Assembly: GCF_038007285.1 (NCBI RefSeq)
Contig: NZ_JBBOWX010000001.1
Coordinates: 2,559,501 to 2,623,500 of the forward strand
DNA length: 64,000 nt
From: Sporosarcina sp. FSL K6-3457
GTDB lineage: Bacteria; Bacillota; Bacilli; Bacillales_A; Planococcaceae
Direction: 5' to 3'
Shown here in pieces: positions 61,090 through 64,000 of this stretch. Position 1 is the stretch's first letter. Each line of letters starts with the position of its first letter. The notes beneath the pieces were generated by a model that made no database searches, was not told where the DNA came from, and saw only the letters and a program-made list of their open reading frames with translations. A program made the translations under genes and the position numbers.

Positions 61090-61135
61090 GCCCACACGAA
61101 GTGGGTCATGCAGCTGTCGCCACAGGACGTGGCGC
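61090..61135. repeat. Paired GC-rich hairpins between recO and era
   Basis: GCCCACACGAAGTGGGT and GTCGCCACAGGACGTGGCG are two adjacent short stems with 4-6 base loops. They resemble a repeated extragenic palindrome unit. The space is where B. subtilis has yqzL, which is not seen here. Confidence 0.5.
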
Positions 61136-61155
61136 ACTTAAGCAGCATTCCTTTT

Positions 61156-62835
<1,680 letters not shown>

Positions 62836-62836
62836 G

Positions 62837-63307
62837 TCACCTCTCAAGACCGAATGACGCCAAAATGGCCTTTTGCCTTGCAAACATCACGATTTCCTCT
62901 TCCTCAGTCATATGATCGTAGCCAAGAAGATGAAGAAAACCATGCAATGCGAGGAAGCCCATTTCACGATTGAAGTCATGACCATATTCCGCCGCTTGCC
63001 TGCGTGCCGTTTCCACGGAGATGAGTATATCACCTAAAACGGTCGGCATCCCCTCTTCTACTATTACCGCCACTTCATCGTTCGTGACCTCTTCAAGCGC
63101 AAAGGAAATAACATCCGTCGGCACATCTTTTCCCCGATACTCCGAATTCACGGCTTGAATATCCTGATCCGTCATAAATGTGATAGACACTTCCACCTCA
63201 CCAGTTAAAGCTTCTTCTAGCGAAGCATGATTCAATAATGTTTGAATCATTTCCTCAACTTTTTTATCTACTGTAGCGGTCTCATCATTAAAATAAATGT
63301 CCAACAT
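62837..63307 (-). CDS. ybeY: Endoribonuclease YbeY
   Basis: ATG 63307 behind AAAGGAGTTAGTGC. Zinc motif HGFLHLLGYDH near the C-terminus and YRGKDVPTDVISFAL. 156 residues. 16S rRNA 3' maturation and ribosome quality control. One base before dgkA. Confidence 0.96.
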   Translation of the reverse strand: MLDIYFNDETATVDKKVEEMIQTLLNHASLEEALTGEVEVSITFMTDQDIQAVNSEYRGKDVPTDVISFALEEVTNDEVAVIVEEGMPTVLGDILISVETARRQAAEYGHDFNREMGFLALHGFLHLLGYDHMTEEEEIVMFARQKAILASFGLER

Positions 63308-63328
63308 ATGCACTAACTCCTTTCGCAC

Positions 63329-64000
63329 TTAATCCGGATATTCAATCCGATTATGGAATGTGCCATTTAATGTTTCGCAAATAACCTTTTCAGCCTTTTT
63401 CAATTCTTTCATAGACAAATCACATTCATCAAACTGGCCATCATTCAATCGATCGTTGACAATTGCACGTACGAGCCCGGCAACCTTTTGTGGGGTTGGT
63501 TCTTTCATGGAACGAACTGCCGCTTCAACACTGTCAGCAATCGAAATAATTGCAATTTCCTTTGTCTGCGGTTTCGGACCCGGATAGCGGAATTCTGCTT
63601 CCACAACATCCTTACCCGATTCCTTCGCCTTAACATAAAAAAACTTCAATGTACTCGTACCGTGATGCTGACGGGCAATATCAATAATTTCTCGTGGCAT
63701 TTTATGCTTTTCAAGCAGCTTCGCACCGTCTTCTGCATGGGCAATAATAATATCACGGCTTTTTTCTGGTGGCAATGCATCGTGTGGATTTTGTCCAGGA
63801 TGTTGATTTTCAATAAAAAATCCAGGTCTAATTGTCTTGCCAATATCATGGTAATAACTACCAACTCTTGCCAGTAATCCATTGGCACCAATCGCCTCAC
63901 AAGCAGCATCAGCAAGATTTGCTACCATAACACTATGATGGTAGGTTCCCGGTGTTTCAATCAGTACTTTTTTCAATAGCGGATGGTTCGGGTTCGATAA
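63329..64000 (-). CDS. pgpH: PgpH-type c-di-AMP phosphodiesterase, C-terminal part
   Basis: The frame is open through the right edge of the window; only the last 223 residues are seen. HD domain: ETPGTYHHSVMVANLAD, YYHDIGK, ENQHPGQNP, HAEDGAKLL. Matches the C-terminal HD domain of 7TM-HD proteins (B. subtilis YqfF). Degrades c-di-AMP. The N-terminal extracellular and membrane domains lie beyond the window. Confidence 0.93.
   Translation of the reverse strand, partial: LSNPNHPLLKKVLIETPGTYHHSVMVANLADAACEAIGANGLLARVGSYYHDIGKTIRPGFFIENQHPGQNPHDALPPEKSRDIIIAHAEDGAKLLEKHKMPREIIDIARQHHGTSTLKFFYVKAKESGKDVVEAEFRYPGPKPQTKEIAIISIADSVEAAVRSMKEPTPQKVAGLVRAIVNDRLNDGQFDECDLSMKELKKAEKVICETLNGTFHNRIEYPD

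Overview
The window is chromosomal DNA from a low-to-moderate GC member of the Bacillales, most likely a Planococcaceae species close to Sporosarcina. From about 19.5 kb to the right edge the genes follow the Bacillus subtilis comG-yqg-yqf-sigA-dnaG-era block almost gene for gene. Glycyl-tRNA synthetase is a single chain behind a T-box, and dispersed structured repeats interrupt the block. The genus is an inference from gene order and protein similarity; no rRNA is present.

Region 1 (1 to about 19.5 kb) is the early and lysogeny half of a temperate prophage; its left end lies outside the window. On the minus strand is a densely packed, often ATGA-overlapping early operon: many small zinc-knuckle proteins, a DUF1064 protein, PDDEXK-like nucleases, dUTPase, SSB, YopX, a replication initiator containing iteron-like repeats, a RecT / YycJ-like metallo-beta-lactamase / Rad50-like ATPase recombination module, an antirepressor and regulators. 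On the plus strand are a CI-like repressor, a DUF4428 zinc protein, an ImmA/IrrE protease and a tyrosine integrase. A divergent Cro/CI switch with dyad operators lies at 16.65-16.77 kb, and a probable plus-strand small RNA lies at 13.75 kb.

Region 2 (19.46-23.13 kb) is the competence pseudopilus operon comGA-comGF on the minus strand. Its last gene, comGG, is cut after about 30-35 residues exactly where the prophage begins, so the phage appears to sit inside comGG.

Region 3 (23.1-40.3 kb) holds yqgY, yqgX, yqgW, an intact IS110-family element with its candidate guide-RNA region, yqgU, the LTA synthase yqgS, yqgQ, yqgN, rpmG, two small envelope genes, pbpA, sodA, yqgC, a Na/Pi cotransporter, yqfZ, ispG and yqfW. 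Two copies of a 170-bp structured repeat flank the IS110/yqgU interval.

Region 4 (40.25-43.17 kb) is a small AT-rich island between yqfW and zur. It is bounded by a perfect 20-bp direct repeat that is half of a terminator. It holds a start-less secreted-protein remnant, a decayed IS4-family element with intact inverted repeats and target duplication, and two orphan ORFs.

Region 5 (43.2-64 kb) is housekeeping: znuC-znuB-zur with a Zur-box-like dyad, yqfT, nfo, cshB, yqfQ, ispH, yqfO, trmK, cccA, an acyl-CoA dehydrogenase, sigA, dnaG, ppsR, ccpN, T-box-glyS, recO, era, cdd, dgkA, ybeY and the C-terminal part of pgpH, which runs off the right edge.
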